Assembly: GCA_016715645.1 (NCBI GenBank)
Contig: JADJZR010000016.1
Span: 1-56,314, forward strand
Source: Elusimicrobiota bacterium
GTDB lineage: Bacteria; Elusimicrobiota; Elusimicrobia; FEN-1173
Direction: 5' to 3'
DNA: 56,314 nucleotides
In this document: positions 46,417-54,823 of the stretch, piece by piece
Numbering within the stretch: position 1 is the stretch's first letter
Layout: the number at the start of each line of letters is the position of its first letter
Notes under the pieces: generated by a model
The model's input: only the letters and a program-made list of their open reading frames with translations
The model's database searches: none
Told to the model about the DNA's origin: nothing
Translations under genes and position numbers: made by a program

Positions 46417-47423
46417 TTCTTAGGGCGTCCTTTAAGTTTGGTTTCCAGCGCTTTCAGGTCGGCCTCGTCCTGCTGGTCGGCTTGAATGGCTTCCTGCCTT
46501 TTGCGGTCCTGGTCAAACTTCAGGAAAAGCTTGCCCGTGCGTTCTTCCATCTGCTCATGGCTGATGGTGCCGGCGTGGGTGAGCAGTGGGAAGCCGTTGG
46601 ATGTGATGATCTGATCCACGTTCTGCTTCCAGAAGGCCATGCGCGTTTCCTGTTTACCCTTGGCCCGCAGTTCGGCGGTTTCCAGGAAGATGACCACCAG
46701 CCGGTTCAGGGTGTCGATCTCGTCTTCGGTCAGGTAGTTCTTGGCCACCACGATGTCCGCCTTGCGCACCTTGTCGCCCTTCCAGGCAAGCAGTCCAAAA
46801 TGCGGATCGGCGGGATTCGCCCGGGCGGTGATGAGTTCGGCGGCGGTCTGCCGCGTCACGGCAAAAATCAGCAGGTTTTGCACCGTGGCAAAGAAAACCT
46901 GCGTGGCCTTGTCCGTCTTGTCGTAGTCGCTGGAGAGGGCGAAGAGATCGCGCACTTTCTGGTAAAAACGTTTCTCACTGGCCCGGATGTGCCGAATGCG
47001 CGCCAGCATCTCGTCAAAGTAATCCGGGCGGCCGTCCGGGTTCTTCAGCCGCTCGTCGTCCATCACGAAGCCCTTGGTCAGGTATTCCTTCAGGATGGTG
47101 GAGGCCCAGCGGCGGAACTGCACGCCGCGGGGCGAACGAACGCGGTAGCCCACGGCTAGAATGGCGTCCAGGTTGTAGAGCGTGAGGGGTCGCTGAACCT
47201 CTCGTCCGCCCTCGATTTGAACTACCGAGGATTCCTCGGTAGTTGCCTTTTCCTCCAGCTCTCCGTCCTCAAAGATGTTCTTCAGGTGCAGGCCCACGTT
47301 GTCCGTGCTCGCGTCAAAGAGCTGGGCCATCTCCCGCTGGGACAACCAGACGGTTTGGTCCTTGGCCCGGAGCTTGATCTGACTGCGTCCGTCTTCGGTG
47401 GTGTAGAGAATCAGGTCGTTCAT
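46413..47423 (-). CDS. rhuM: RhuM-family protein (virulence RhuM/KilA-N-like)
   Basis: This is a 336-residue protein with the conserved N-terminus IKLRAKDQTVWLSQREMAQL and the central block RPLTLYNLDAILAVGYRVRS, then RGVQFRRWASTILKEYLTKG, diagnostic of the RhuM family. The C-terminal half is helical and charged. The family is frequent in type I restriction loci and genomic islands; its role is not known, although a DNA-related or toxin-like function is suspected. It overlaps both neighbours by 4 nt, so it is translated as part of the restriction operon. Confidence 0.9.
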   Translation of the reverse strand: MNDLILYTTEDGRSQIKLRAKDQTVWLSQREMAQLFDASTDNVGLHLKNIFEDGELEEKATTEESSVVQIEGGREVQRPLTLYNLDAILAVGYRVRSPRGVQFRRWASTILKEYLTKGFVMDDERLKNPDGRPDYFDEMLARIRHIRASEKRFYQKVRDLFALSSDYDKTDKATQVFFATVQNLLIFAVTRQTAAELITARANPADPHFGLLAWKGDKVRKADIVVAKNYLTEDEIDTLNRLVVIFLETAELRAKGKQETRMAFWKQNVDQIITSNGFPLLTHAGTISHEQMEERTGKLFLKFDQDRKRQEAIQADQQDEADLKALETKLKGRPKK

Positions 47424-48463
47424 GGTGTGTTTTTGTCCGGTTCTTGGGATGGGGGCCGCTCATTGCTACGCTCTCCGATCAAGCGTTTCTCGCGCTCAAT
47501 TTCCGCAATCAGTTCTTTTTCGGTGGGCAATACGCGTTGGTACTTGGACGCAAAAAGTTGCTGACTTTCCTGAATCACCGAGTATTTGACGACCGTTTCA
47601 TCCTTGCTATCGCACAGAATGATGCCGATGGTGGGGTTATCGTCCTCGCCGCGCTTGAGGTCGTCGAACAGGCGCACATACATGTCCATCTGGCCAATAT
47701 CCTGGTGAGTGAGCTTGCCCGTCTTCAGGTCGATGATGACAAAGCACTTGAGAAAGTAGTTGTAGAACACCAGGTCAATAAAAAAGTGGCTGGTCTCCGT
47801 GCTGATGCGCATCTGCCGCGCCACAAACGAGAAGCCCTTGCCCAGCTCCAGCAAAAACTTCTGCAGTTCATCGATGATGGCCTGCTCTAGAGCACTCTCC
47901 TTGAGTTGGCCGGATTCCGGCAACTGCAGGAACTCCAGCACGTAGGGATCTTTGATGAAGTCACCCAAGGGTTCAGATCGCGGTGGGCTGTCTTGCATTC
48001 CGCTGTCTTGTGATGACAACAGACGCTGAAAACTGCGGCTCTGGAGGTTGCGTTCCAACTGACGCACGGTCCATTGCTGAGAGAAGCTCTCGGCCAGATA
48101 GTAGGCTCTGGCCTTGGGGTCTTCCTCCCGCATGATCAGCCGGTTGTGGCTCCAGCTCAATTTGCTACACGCCGTGTAGCAAATCTCATCCTGGCTGAAG
48201 GTGAGGTAGAACTGGCGGAAGTTGCGCAAATTGGCATACGAAAAGCCCTTGCCCAAACTGGCCGTAAGCGCCCGGGACAGGTTGGCCAGCAGCCTCTCGC
48301 CATAGACGGCACGACTGCTGCCCCGTTGCTCTTCCTGCACAATGCGCTGGCCGATCAACCAATACGCCTCCACCATGGCCGAGTTCACCGCCGACCGAGC
48401 CTTGTTACGGGCTTGCTCCAGAATGGCTTTGATGTCTGCATGGAAGCTGGTCATTTCACTCAT
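47420..48463 (-). CDS. DUF1016/YhcG-type PD-(D/E)XK nuclease
   Basis: This is a 347-residue protein with the DUF1016 N-terminal domain (AYWLIGQRIVQEEQRGSSRA, GFSYANLRNFRQFYLTF) and a C-terminal nuclease fold with FFIDLVFYN and CFVIIDLKTGKLTHQDIGQM, where the D...DLK residues form the PD-(D/E)XK site. Homologues are common cargo of type I restriction loci. It stands between hsdS and rhuM, overlapping rhuM by 4 nt. A role as an accessory defence nuclease is inferred from context only. Confidence 0.88.
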   Translation of the reverse strand: MSEMTSFHADIKAILEQARNKARSAVNSAMVEAYWLIGQRIVQEEQRGSSRAVYGERLLANLSRALTASLGKGFSYANLRNFRQFYLTFSQDEICYTACSKLSWSHNRLIMREEDPKARAYYLAESFSQQWTVRQLERNLQSRSFQRLLSSQDSGMQDSPPRSEPLGDFIKDPYVLEFLQLPESGQLKESALEQAIIDELQKFLLELGKGFSFVARQMRISTETSHFFIDLVFYNYFLKCFVIIDLKTGKLTHQDIGQMDMYVRLFDDLKRGEDDNPTIGIILCDSKDETVVKYSVIQESQQLFASKYQRVLPTEKELIAEIEREKRLIGERSNERPPSQEPDKNTP

Positions 48464-48530
48464 GTCCGCTCCTTCTGAACTGCCGATTCAGACTTGTCAT
48501 CAAGTCTCGTTGTGCCATTTAACCACCCCG

Positions 48531-49106
48531 TCAGGCTTCGCCTGCCACCCCTCCAACGGAGGGGAATAACTGCTGCATCAGGCCTTTTTTGTGGGTCTTG
48601 AGGGCTTCGAGCTTTTGGGTTTCGGCGGTGATCAGGGCGTCGAGGTTGCTCAGGCATGAGGCGATGCGGTGTTGTTCGGCCAAGTCGGGGATGAACAGTT
48701 CAAACCGTTTGAGATGATCTAGCTCTATCTTCCCAGCACCAATTCCAGTTTCGTTGATGGGGATGCGGGACTGGAAAGCCGAAAGCTGATAAAGAAGAAA
48801 ACCTGTATTGATGGAAGCGTCCACTTCGAGTGCCTTCACATCTTGATTGAATGCAACATCAATACCCGCGACGCAAATTGGGACACGCTTGAATAACATG
48901 CTTCCACGAACCAGGATCAAAATCGATCCCTTCTTGGCAATCCTGGTTCCGTTGCCGATTGCAAGAGGCGTTACATAATGGTCCGCCTTCTCAACTAAAG
49001 GATCATACATCGACGAGGCGCTGACCCACGGAATGCTTCCATTCCAATACTTAGGGTTTTCTTTGGATGGTGTCCCGCCTGAACAAAACGAAGCAAGGCT
49101 TCCCAT
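48531..49106 (-). CDS. hsdS: HsdS second recognition domain and C-terminal conserved repeat
   Basis: This 191-residue open frame, MGSLASFCSGGTPSKENPKY then WNGSIPWVSASSM, is the typical beginning of a target-recognition domain. It ends in the helical spacer RIASCLSNLDALITAETQKL and ALKTHKKGLMQQLFP. It could on its own act as a half-specificity subunit if translated, although no clear ribosome binding site is present. Confidence 0.75.
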   Translation of the reverse strand: MGSLASFCSGGTPSKENPKYWNGSIPWVSASSMYDPLVEKADHYVTPLAIGNGTRIAKKGSILILVRGSMLFKRVPICVAGIDVAFNQDVKALEVDASINTGFLLYQLSAFQSRIPINETGIGAGKIELDHLKRFELFIPDLAEQHRIASCLSNLDALITAETQKLEALKTHKKGLMQQLFPSVGGVAGEA

Positions 49107-49205
49107 GGATCTGACCTTCCACTCCCAGCTTGTTGAAATTCGGGGAAGCGGAGGCGGGGGTGGGTTTCGCCTTTGCGGGGGAAAAGATTCTGCATCAGCC
49201 CTTTT

Positions 49206-49658
49206 TTATGGGTCTTGAGCGCGGCCACTTTCCGCACTTGCGCGGCCATCAGCTCGTCCACCGAACTCAGGCACTCGGCGATTTTTTTTGTTCCCGTTCG
49301 TCGGCCGACAAGCGTTTGTCGAGAGGAATTGCAAAATAGAAATGTTAAACCGCCCGGCTCTTGCGCCTTCATTCACCAAACCAGCCAATGCTTTGGTGTG
49401 TGCTCCTGATTCGAAATACCATTCCCAAAAGACCGGGTTCTCATCATCGTGGAAACGGAAGCATTTGTAGATTGGGGACACGATGCCCCCTGAATATTTG
49501 GAGAGGCGCTTGATGGTCCCGAAGGTTGAGGCCTTTGTGGTTCTGTCGTTATAGACAAAGTCGTTACGGGCGATTTTCAGGTATCGCTCTGGGTTGTCGC
49601 CAGCCACCTTTTTCCCGAAGAACTCACTTTGGAGAACAATGCCGTGTTCAGCCGACAA
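49206..49658 (-). CDS. hsdS: HsdS first recognition domain fragment
   Basis: This frame carries the first recognition domain: SAEHGIVLQSEFFGKKVAGD, ERYLKIARNDFVYNDRT and GAHTKALAGLVNEGARAGRF. It is in the same frame as the ATG at 49817 but separated from it by a TAA. Past the A8 run the reading is no longer HsdS-like, and the central repeat continues in the frame covering 48995-49280. Confidence 0.7.
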   Translation of the reverse strand: MSAEHGIVLQSEFFGKKVAGDNPERYLKIARNDFVYNDRTTKASTFGTIKRLSKYSGGIVSPIYKCFRFHDDENPVFWEWYFESGAHTKALAGLVNEGARAGRFNISILQFLSTNACRPTNGNKKNRRVPEFGGRADGRASAESGRAQDP

Positions 49659-49806
49659 GCTCAGGACATTGTTTTCCTCGCCATGAATGGCCCTTTTCGG
49701 TTACGGGATCACGATGGCGTAGAGGTCCTTTGTTTCCAACTCCGGAAACCGGAGTTGCGGCACAAGCGCGGGCCTTGCCTCTTCCTTCGTGGAGGTGGTT
49801 TTTGTC

Positions 49807-52800
49807 TTACTGCTCATAGGCGCTCAGTCCTGAGATGTCTCGGCCGCCGGCGCGTTTGACGAGGTAAGGAGCACACTCTTCCATGAGGGAGAGTTCGGCC
49901 TGGGTGCGGGCTTTCCATCCAAGGTTGAGGGGGGCCATGAGGTCACTGAGCTGTTCACCGTCAAAGATCATGCGGTCTAGGATGACGTTCACAAAGGTTT
50001 GCAGGGCGGCAGTGGGGAGACCGTGCCGCGCGGCGATGGCGGCCAGTTCCCTGGCGCTCTTTTCTGCCTTGAAGCGGATATAGCCGGCGCGGATGGCGGC
50101 CTCAGAGAGACCCTCGCCGGCCTTGAGCGTGCCGATGTATTCGGCGATGTCGTCCCGCTCGTTTATGAATTTGGCATCGGCGCTGATGAGCCCGATGATT
50201 TCCTCGCGGGTCATCCTGGACTTGCCCGGCGCCCTGGCGGAGAAGCGGGCGATGAGGCTCATGATGTAGTCGTAATCAATGACGGCGGAGGCGAAGAGGA
50301 CGAACTCAAAATCGAGCTGGTCCACGGAGTCGGTATCGCCGGGTTTATCGCCACCCTTGCCCCGCTGGTCCCGGAGCATTTTGGCGGTTTCCAGATACTG
50401 GCCTTTGAATCCGCGCAGGTTTTCCTCCGGCAACACTTGCTCGATGGTGGTTTTGTTTTCCTCGGTGAGGTCGGTGTATTGATCGAGTTGGGTTTTGAGC
50501 CGCTGGACTTCCTTGAAGCGGGTGATGAAGGCGGCACGGGCCTCGTCGCCTTTCAGATTGGCCACGGCGGAGGGCGTGCAATCAAGCCCCTGGGACTTCA
50601 TGAAGCTGTCCAGCTTCTGCACGGCGGTCTCCAACTTCTTGATCACCACAGGCGCCTTTTCCACCAGCCAGATTTCCCGCGCCTGCTCGCCGGTTTTTTC
50701 CCCGGAGAAGAGGGCGATGGCCGCGTCCACGGCGTCCTGCTGTTGGCGGAAGTCCAAAATGTTGCCGTAGGGTTTGGTGCTGTTGAGCACGCGGTTGGTT
50801 CGGGAGAAGGCCTGGATCAAGCCGTGGTGCTTGAGGTTCTTGTCCACGTAAAGCGTGTTCAAAAACTTGGAATCGAAGCCGGTGAGCAGCATGTCCACCA
50901 CAATGGTGATGTCTATCTTCTGCGCCGAGGGGTAGTCGACATTGGGCCACTGCTGGTCTTTGATGCGTTTTTGTACGTCCTGGTAATAGAGATCGAACTC
51001 GCTCAAGCGGTGATTGGTGCCGTAGCGGGCGTTGTAATCCGCCACGATGGCTTTGAGGGCGGCTTTTTTGCCTTCGGGGTCTTCTTCGTTGTCCGCCTGC
51101 TCCTGCGGCAGGTCTTCCTGAATTTGCTTCACATCGGGATCGCCCTCGGCAGGCGGGGAGAAGACGCAGGCGATGTTGAGCGGCTTGAAGTCGGGATCGG
51201 CGGCTCGTTTGTCCGCCTGCATTGTCTTGAACAGTGCGTGATATTCAATGGCGTCATTGATGGACGAGGTGGCGAGAAGGGCATTGAAGCGGCGTTCACC
51301 GGTGGCGGCATCGTGCTTGGAAAGAATGGCTTCAATGACGGCTTTCCTGGCGATGGCCTCGCCGGGTTGGGGCGGGTTTTTGCCTTCCGGCTTGAAGTAG
51401 TCGACGTGGAAGCGCAGGACGTTCCCGTCCTCTATGGCATGGGTGATGGTGTAGGCGTGGAGCTGTTTCTGGAAGAGGTCCGCCGTGGTGCGCATGGAGG
51501 CCTGGGTGTTTTCGATCTTCTGCGAGGAGGCGTTGGCCTCAAAGATGGGCGTGCCGGTGAAGCCGAAGAGCTGGGCCTTGGGAAAGAATTCCTTAATCGC
51601 CTTGTGGTTCTCGCCAAACTGGGAGCGGTGGCATTCGTCGAAGATGAAGACGATGCGTTTGTCCTTCAGGGCTTCGAGCTGGGCCTTGTAGGTGGCCTGA
51701 CCGTTTTTGGCGCGCTGTTTGTTGCGCTTGCTGTTTTCGTCCAAAGCAAGGCCGAGCTTCTGGATGGTGGTCACGATGACCTTGTCCGCGTAGGCCTCTG
51801 ACAGCAGGCGGCGCACAAGGGCGGCGGTGTTGGTGTTTTCTTCCACGCAGCCTTCCTGAAACTTATTGAATTCTTCCCGCGTCTGTCGGTCCAGGTCTTT
51901 GCGGTCCACGACAAAGACGCACTTGTGGATGTGGTCGTTTTCCTTGAGCAGGGTGGAAGCCTTGAAGGAGGTGAGCGTTTTGCCGCTGCCCGTGGTGTGC
52001 CAGATGTAGCCGTTGCCGTTGTCTTCGTCTATACACTTGATCATGTGCTGAACGGCATAGACCTGGTAGGGTCGCATGATCATGAGTTTTTGTTCTCCCG
52101 CGAGGAGCACCATGTAGTGGCTGATGGTCCGGCCGAGGTCACACTTTTTCAGGAAGCGCTCGGCGAACTCGTCGAGGTGGGTGATCTTGCGGTTGTCCTC
52201 GTCCGCGAACTCATAGACGGGCAGGAAGCGCTCGTCGGCGTTGAAAGCGAAGTGGCGGGCGTTGTTGTTGGCGAAGTAGAAGGTGCGGTCGCGATTGCTG
52301 ACAATGAAAAGCTGTATGAAACAAAGCAGTGTCCTGGTGTAGCCGTTGCCGGGGTCGCTTTTGTATTCGACGATCTGTTCCATGGCCCGGCGCGGGTTGA
52401 CGCCGAGGGTCTTCAGCTCAATCTGCGCACAGGGCACGCCATTAATGAGCAGGATGACATCGTAGCGGTGGTGGCTGTTGTCCGTGTTGATGCGGAGCTG
52501 GTTGATGACCTCAAAGTGGTTTTTGCACCAGTCCTTGAGGTTCACCAGCGTGTAGTTCAGCGGCGTGCCGTCGTCGCGGGTGAAGGCATTGATGCTACGC
52601 AGGGTCTTGGCGGCGGTGAAGACGTTCGGGGTGACAATTTCATCCAACAGCCTGGCAAACTCAGATTCGCTCAGCTTGACCCGGTTGAGGGCTTCGAACC
52701 TTTCCCGAAAGTTCTTCTCCAGCGCGGCGCGGTCAGTGATGTCCGGGCGGTATTCGTATTTAAGCTCCGTCAGTTTGTCGATGAAGCTTTGTTCTATTTG

Positions 52801-52812
52801 TTGTTCAATCAT
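49807..52812 (-). CDS. hsdR: Type I restriction endonuclease subunit
   Basis: HsdR is the ATP-driven translocase and nuclease of the complex. With the ATG at 52812 it is 1001 residues and begins MIEQQIEQSFIDKLTELKYE as in relatives. A further 14 upstream codons are open but unlikely. The nuclease site is HHRYDVILLINGVPCAQIEL followed by K. Helicase motifs are WHTTGSGKTLTSFKA (Walker A), FIFDECHRSQFGE, FGFTGTPIF, DMLLTGFDSKFLNTL and QAFSRTNRVLN. It is intact, unlike hsdS. A TATAAT at 52958-52953 may belong to its promoter. Confidence 0.95.
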   Translation of the reverse strand: MIEQQIEQSFIDKLTELKYEYRPDITDRAALEKNFRERFEALNRVKLSESEFARLLDEIVTPNVFTAAKTLRSINAFTRDDGTPLNYTLVNLKDWCKNHFEVINQLRINTDNSHHRYDVILLINGVPCAQIELKTLGVNPRRAMEQIVEYKSDPGNGYTRTLLCFIQLFIVSNRDRTFYFANNNARHFAFNADERFLPVYEFADEDNRKITHLDEFAERFLKKCDLGRTISHYMVLLAGEQKLMIMRPYQVYAVQHMIKCIDEDNGNGYIWHTTGSGKTLTSFKASTLLKENDHIHKCVFVVDRKDLDRQTREEFNKFQEGCVEENTNTAALVRRLLSEAYADKVIVTTIQKLGLALDENSKRNKQRAKNGQATYKAQLEALKDKRIVFIFDECHRSQFGENHKAIKEFFPKAQLFGFTGTPIFEANASSQKIENTQASMRTTADLFQKQLHAYTITHAIEDGNVLRFHVDYFKPEGKNPPQPGEAIARKAVIEAILSKHDAATGERRFNALLATSSINDAIEYHALFKTMQADKRAADPDFKPLNIACVFSPPAEGDPDVKQIQEDLPQEQADNEEDPEGKKAALKAIVADYNARYGTNHRLSEFDLYYQDVQKRIKDQQWPNVDYPSAQKIDITIVVDMLLTGFDSKFLNTLYVDKNLKHHGLIQAFSRTNRVLNSTKPYGNILDFRQQQDAVDAAIALFSGEKTGEQAREIWLVEKAPVVIKKLETAVQKLDSFMKSQGLDCTPSAVANLKGDEARAAFITRFKEVQRLKTQLDQYTDLTEENKTTIEQVLPEENLRGFKGQYLETAKMLRDQRGKGGDKPGDTDSVDQLDFEFVLFASAVIDYDYIMSLIARFSARAPGKSRMTREEIIGLISADAKFINERDDIAEYIGTLKAGEGLSEAAIRAGYIRFKAEKSARELAAIAARHGLPTAALQTFVNVILDRMIFDGEQLSDLMAPLNLGWKARTQAELSLMEECAPYLVKRAGGRDISGLSAYEQ

Positions 52813-52952
52813 TGTCGGTGCTCTGCAATCCTGGGACCGCCCTTGGCAACACAAGATTGTAAATCTCCACAGATAGCCACCCCTTCTAACTATTCAACAC
52901 TCGGAAGCACTTCACTAAAGGATGTTCAAAGCTGGCACGCGCTGACCGCGTC

Positions 52953-52958
52953 ATTATA
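52953..52958 (-). promoter_or_regulatory. Possible -10 box of the restriction operon
   Basis: TATAAT stands ~140 nt upstream of hsdR on the minus strand, in the 300 bp gap between hsdR and the PLD gene. I could not find a convincing -35 box. The gap also holds an 11 bp inverted repeat (GTTGAATAGTT, 52888-52898 and 53029-53039) and nothing else recognisable. Confidence 0.3.
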
Positions 52959-53112
52959 GCTTACCGACACGCGCATCCGGTGTAGCGATTGGGTGCGGCC
53001 GGCTTGAACATCAACCTGTTTCTAATCGGTTGAATAGTTGGGGAATTGTATAAATTTCCCCACATTTGTCTGGGGGAGAAACTGTGGTCTGTGGCAAAGA
53101 AGGGGTGAGGGG

Positions 53113-53649
53113 TTAAAAGCCCTCTTCGGGGGAGCGGATGGTGCCGATGAGGTAGGGGAGGGTGCGGCGAGGGTTGGAGGGGCTTTTGTCTTCCATTTTA
53201 TCGAGGGCCCATCGGATTTTGGCTTGGCCATAACGATCTTCCAGTTCGATGAGGCGGGCGATGCCGGCCAGGTCGCTGTCTTCATAGACCAGGGAGGCGG
53301 CTTTTTGGGCCCGGGCCAGTTTATCCGGGCCGTGTTTTTCCTTTAGCCCTTCCAAGCCTTTTTTTAGGTCGGCGGGATTGTAGAGGACGTTGGGGGTGTA
53401 GAGGCTGGGCTCACGGGGTTTTTCCATGTGCTGGGCCAACTCGCCGTATTCTACCTCCAACAGGTTGGCGCGGCGAAGGTCCGTTACCCCGGAAGAAATG
53501 AAGTCCGGAGAGACGCCGTAGCGCTCGGCGAGCCAATTCCGTCCGTGGGACCAGCGCGGCGATAGGCGGGACGTTTGGGATTCCCGAAGGTTGATGAGTA
53601 TACCCCCTGCCCGTGGAAGTCGAGCCGCGCGTCCCAGCCGTATTCCCAA
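53113..53649 (-). CDS. PLD-like protein: C-terminal helical domain
   Basis: The protein-like part begins at LINLRESQTSRLSPRWSHGR. It repeats the EYGELAQHMEKPREPSLY pattern seen in the middle region (DYAELAQHMEHPPRPNRQ), so the protein seems to contain two related winged-helix modules. The helical tail ends in RRTLPYLIGTIRSPEEGF. It would continue the previous frame after a one-base shift near 53600. Confidence 0.6.
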   Translation of the reverse strand: MGIRLGRAARLPRAGGILINLRESQTSRLSPRWSHGRNWLAERYGVSPDFISSGVTDLRRANLLEVEYGELAQHMEKPREPSLYTPNVLYNPADLKKGLEGLKEKHGPDKLARAQKAASLVYEDSDLAGIARLIELEDRYGQAKIRWALDKMEDKSPSNPRRTLPYLIGTIRSPEEGF

Positions 53650-54290
53650 TAGGCGGTGGGAATTTTAACTGTCTCCGTGCTGGGGATGGGCCGCAAATGG
53701 ACCGCCGTGGGTTTGCCGTATTGCGTTTTGAAGTCAAGGAGGTTGTAGCGGTCGCGGAGCCGTTCCAGGACGGTGCGCGTGTTGTTGCGGAACTGGCGGT
53801 TCGGGCGGGGAGGGTGTTCCATGTGTTGGGCCAGCTCCGCGTAATCCAGTGTGACGGCGGGCCCCGGCCCCTGGCCGCCGCTTTTCCAGGTCAAAAAGAG
53901 GTAAAGGGAGAGGCCGGTTCTGTCTCGATCGGTCACCATGCGGCCGAAAAGATGGCCCTCCGTAAGGAAACTGGCCGGAAGGGAAACGACGGGGCCGGGG
54001 TCCTTCGGTTTTTCCCGCTTGACGTCTGCCAGTATTTTCAGCATTTCTCGAGCGGCGGTTGGGGAACGGACCAGAACGTTGGATTCGTGGTTGCGGTCGA
54101 AAGCGGTTTGGCTCCAATTAGAGGAACCGGTGATGAGCGTTTCTTGGTCGATTACAACGGCCTTAGCGTGGGTGAGAGTGGAGGGGTCCTCGAAAAACAC
54201 CGGTATCCCCGCCTGGGCAAGATAGCTGTAGGCGGCCAGGTTCTTGCCTTGGAGGGTCCCTTCATCTTCGACATACATGTTTCTGGTCCA
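53484..54290 (-). CDS. PLD-like protein: HKD motif and middle region
   Basis: The protein-like part starts at NMYVEDEGTLQGKN and includes the HxK(x)4D motif HAKAVVIDQETLITGSSNWS with the typical GSSN and RNHESNVLV that follow. A middle domain contains LDYAELAQHMEHPPRPNRQF and RTVLERLRDRYNLLDFKTQY, winged-helix-like. Single-HKD proteins can be nucleases or phospholipases. It is close to a restriction system, which fits either a defence or an unrelated envelope role. Confidence 0.72.
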   Translation of the reverse strand, partial: WTRNMYVEDEGTLQGKNLAAYSYLAQAGIPVFFEDPSTLTHAKAVVIDQETLITGSSNWSQTAFDRNHESNVLVRSPTAAREMLKILADVKREKPKDPGPVVSLPASFLTEGHLFGRMVTDRDRTGLSLYLFLTWKSGGQGPGPAVTLDYAELAQHMEHPPRPNRQFRNNTRTVLERLRDRYNLLDFKTQYGKPTAVHLRPIPSTETVKIPTAYWEYGWDARLDFHGQGVYSSTFGNPKRPAYRRAGPTDGIGSPSATASLRTSFLPG

Positions 54291-54624
54291 GCACCACGTC
54301 CACCTTGACGCCACGGTCTTTGGCGCACGAGGCTTGGGCAAGTTGAAGCGCTTTGGAGCTGGAGGCATTGGCCGGCAGGGCGAAAACGAACATGTAGACG
54401 GTGACGGAGGACTGGGCGGCGTTGATTTCTTTAAGGACTGTGGGAAAATATTCCCGGGGCGCAATGACCGTTACGTCGGCCGCAAAGACCGGCCGAGCGA
54501 GGAGGAGAAACGAGAAAAGGAGCCGGGCCCGCCAACAGCGGAGCGCCGCTACCGTTAAAACCAGGCGCCTCCCAAAAGAGCCGGGCTGGGGGCGGAGAAA
54601 AAAGGATTGCCAAAAGAAAGACAT
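54262..54624 (-). CDS. PLD-like protein: signal peptide and start of the PLD domain
   Basis: This frame holds the signal peptide and the first strands of a single-HKD PLD fold (SSVTVYMFVFALPANASSSK). It runs out at VVLDQKHVCRR. Dropping one A from CAGAAACATG gives VVLDQNMYVEDE and joins the next part. Confidence 0.7.
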   Translation of the reverse strand: MSFFWQSFFLRPQPGSFGRRLVLTVAALRCWRARLLFSFLLLARPVFAADVTVIAPREYFPTVLKEINAAQSSVTVYMFVFALPANASSSKALQLAQASCAKDRGVKVDVVLDQKHVCRR

Positions 54625-54679
54625 GATCATCTCCCAATCGCGCGCCCCAACCGGCAAGGGCAAAAAAAAGTGGAGTGGC

Positions 54680-54823
54680 TCAAGTCAGCCGCCAGATATC
54701 GACACTATTGTGCCAAATATCGCCCGCAACTATACGATAGGCGACGTCCCTTTCCCCACGGTAGATTAAATTCTCAATCATTGCCACCTTGGCGACAATG
54801 GGGGCGGACCTTTTCAGGATCAC
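54680..54823 (-). CDS. Small ORF in flanking repeat, homologue of 44537-44725
   Basis: This is 47 codons from GTG at 54823: VILKRSAPIVAKVAMIENLI, YRGERDVAYRIVAGDIWHN and a stop after WRLT. It is colinear with the copy at 44725 for ~38 codons (shared VILK, AMI, LI, RGE, RIV and GDI). No ribosome binding site is obvious. It lies just upstream of, and on the same strand as, the PLD gene. Confidence 0.4.
   Translation of the reverse strand: MILKRSAPIVAKVAMIENLIYRGERDVAYRIVAGDIWHNSVDIWRLT

Larger units (their letters stand above)
48531..49817 (-). pseudogene. hsdS: Type I restriction specificity subunit, disrupted in this assembly
   Basis: HsdS recognises the DNA target through two target-recognition domains. 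The ATG at 49817 overlaps hsdR by 11 nt and opens MSSKTKTTSTKEEARPALVP. An in-frame TAA follows at 49703-49701, after which the same frame resumes (NNVLSLSAEHGIVLQSEFFG) into the first recognition domain. The frame breaks at an A8 run (49282-49289 on the plus strand). One A fewer would give NGNKKIAECLSSVDELM. A second shift near 49100 leads to the second recognition domain. The two conserved repeats, ALKTHKKGLMQNLFP and ALKTHKKGLMQQLFP, are both present. Confidence 0.85.
53113..54624 (-). pseudogene. Secreted phospholipase-D-like protein, whole gene with two frameshifts
   Basis: The ATG at 54624 has GGGAG 6 nt upstream and opens MSFFWQSFFLRPQPGSFGRR, followed by a hydrophobic signal segment (LLFSFLLLARPVFAA). 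A PLD-like half-domain follows: ADVTVIAPREYFPTVLKEIN, VKVDVVLDQ, then (after a one-base shift near 54282) NMYVEDEGTLQGKNLAAYSY and the HKD motif in LTHAKAVVIDQETLITGSSN. The C-terminal half has repeated ELAQHME elements and a helix-turn-helix-like stretch (LAERYGVSPDFISSGVTDLR) in a third frame after a shift near 53600. Expected total is ~500 residues. Confidence 0.75.

Noticed and set aside
50000..51801. 600-codon plus-strand ORF opposite hsdR
   Set aside because: It is antisense to an intact helicase/nuclease gene and shows only low-complexity G/V/E-rich sequence without motifs.
52888..53039. 11 bp inverted repeat GTTGAATAGTT as terminal repeat of a mobile element
   Set aside because: The halves are only 130 bp apart with no ORF between them and no target duplication visible.
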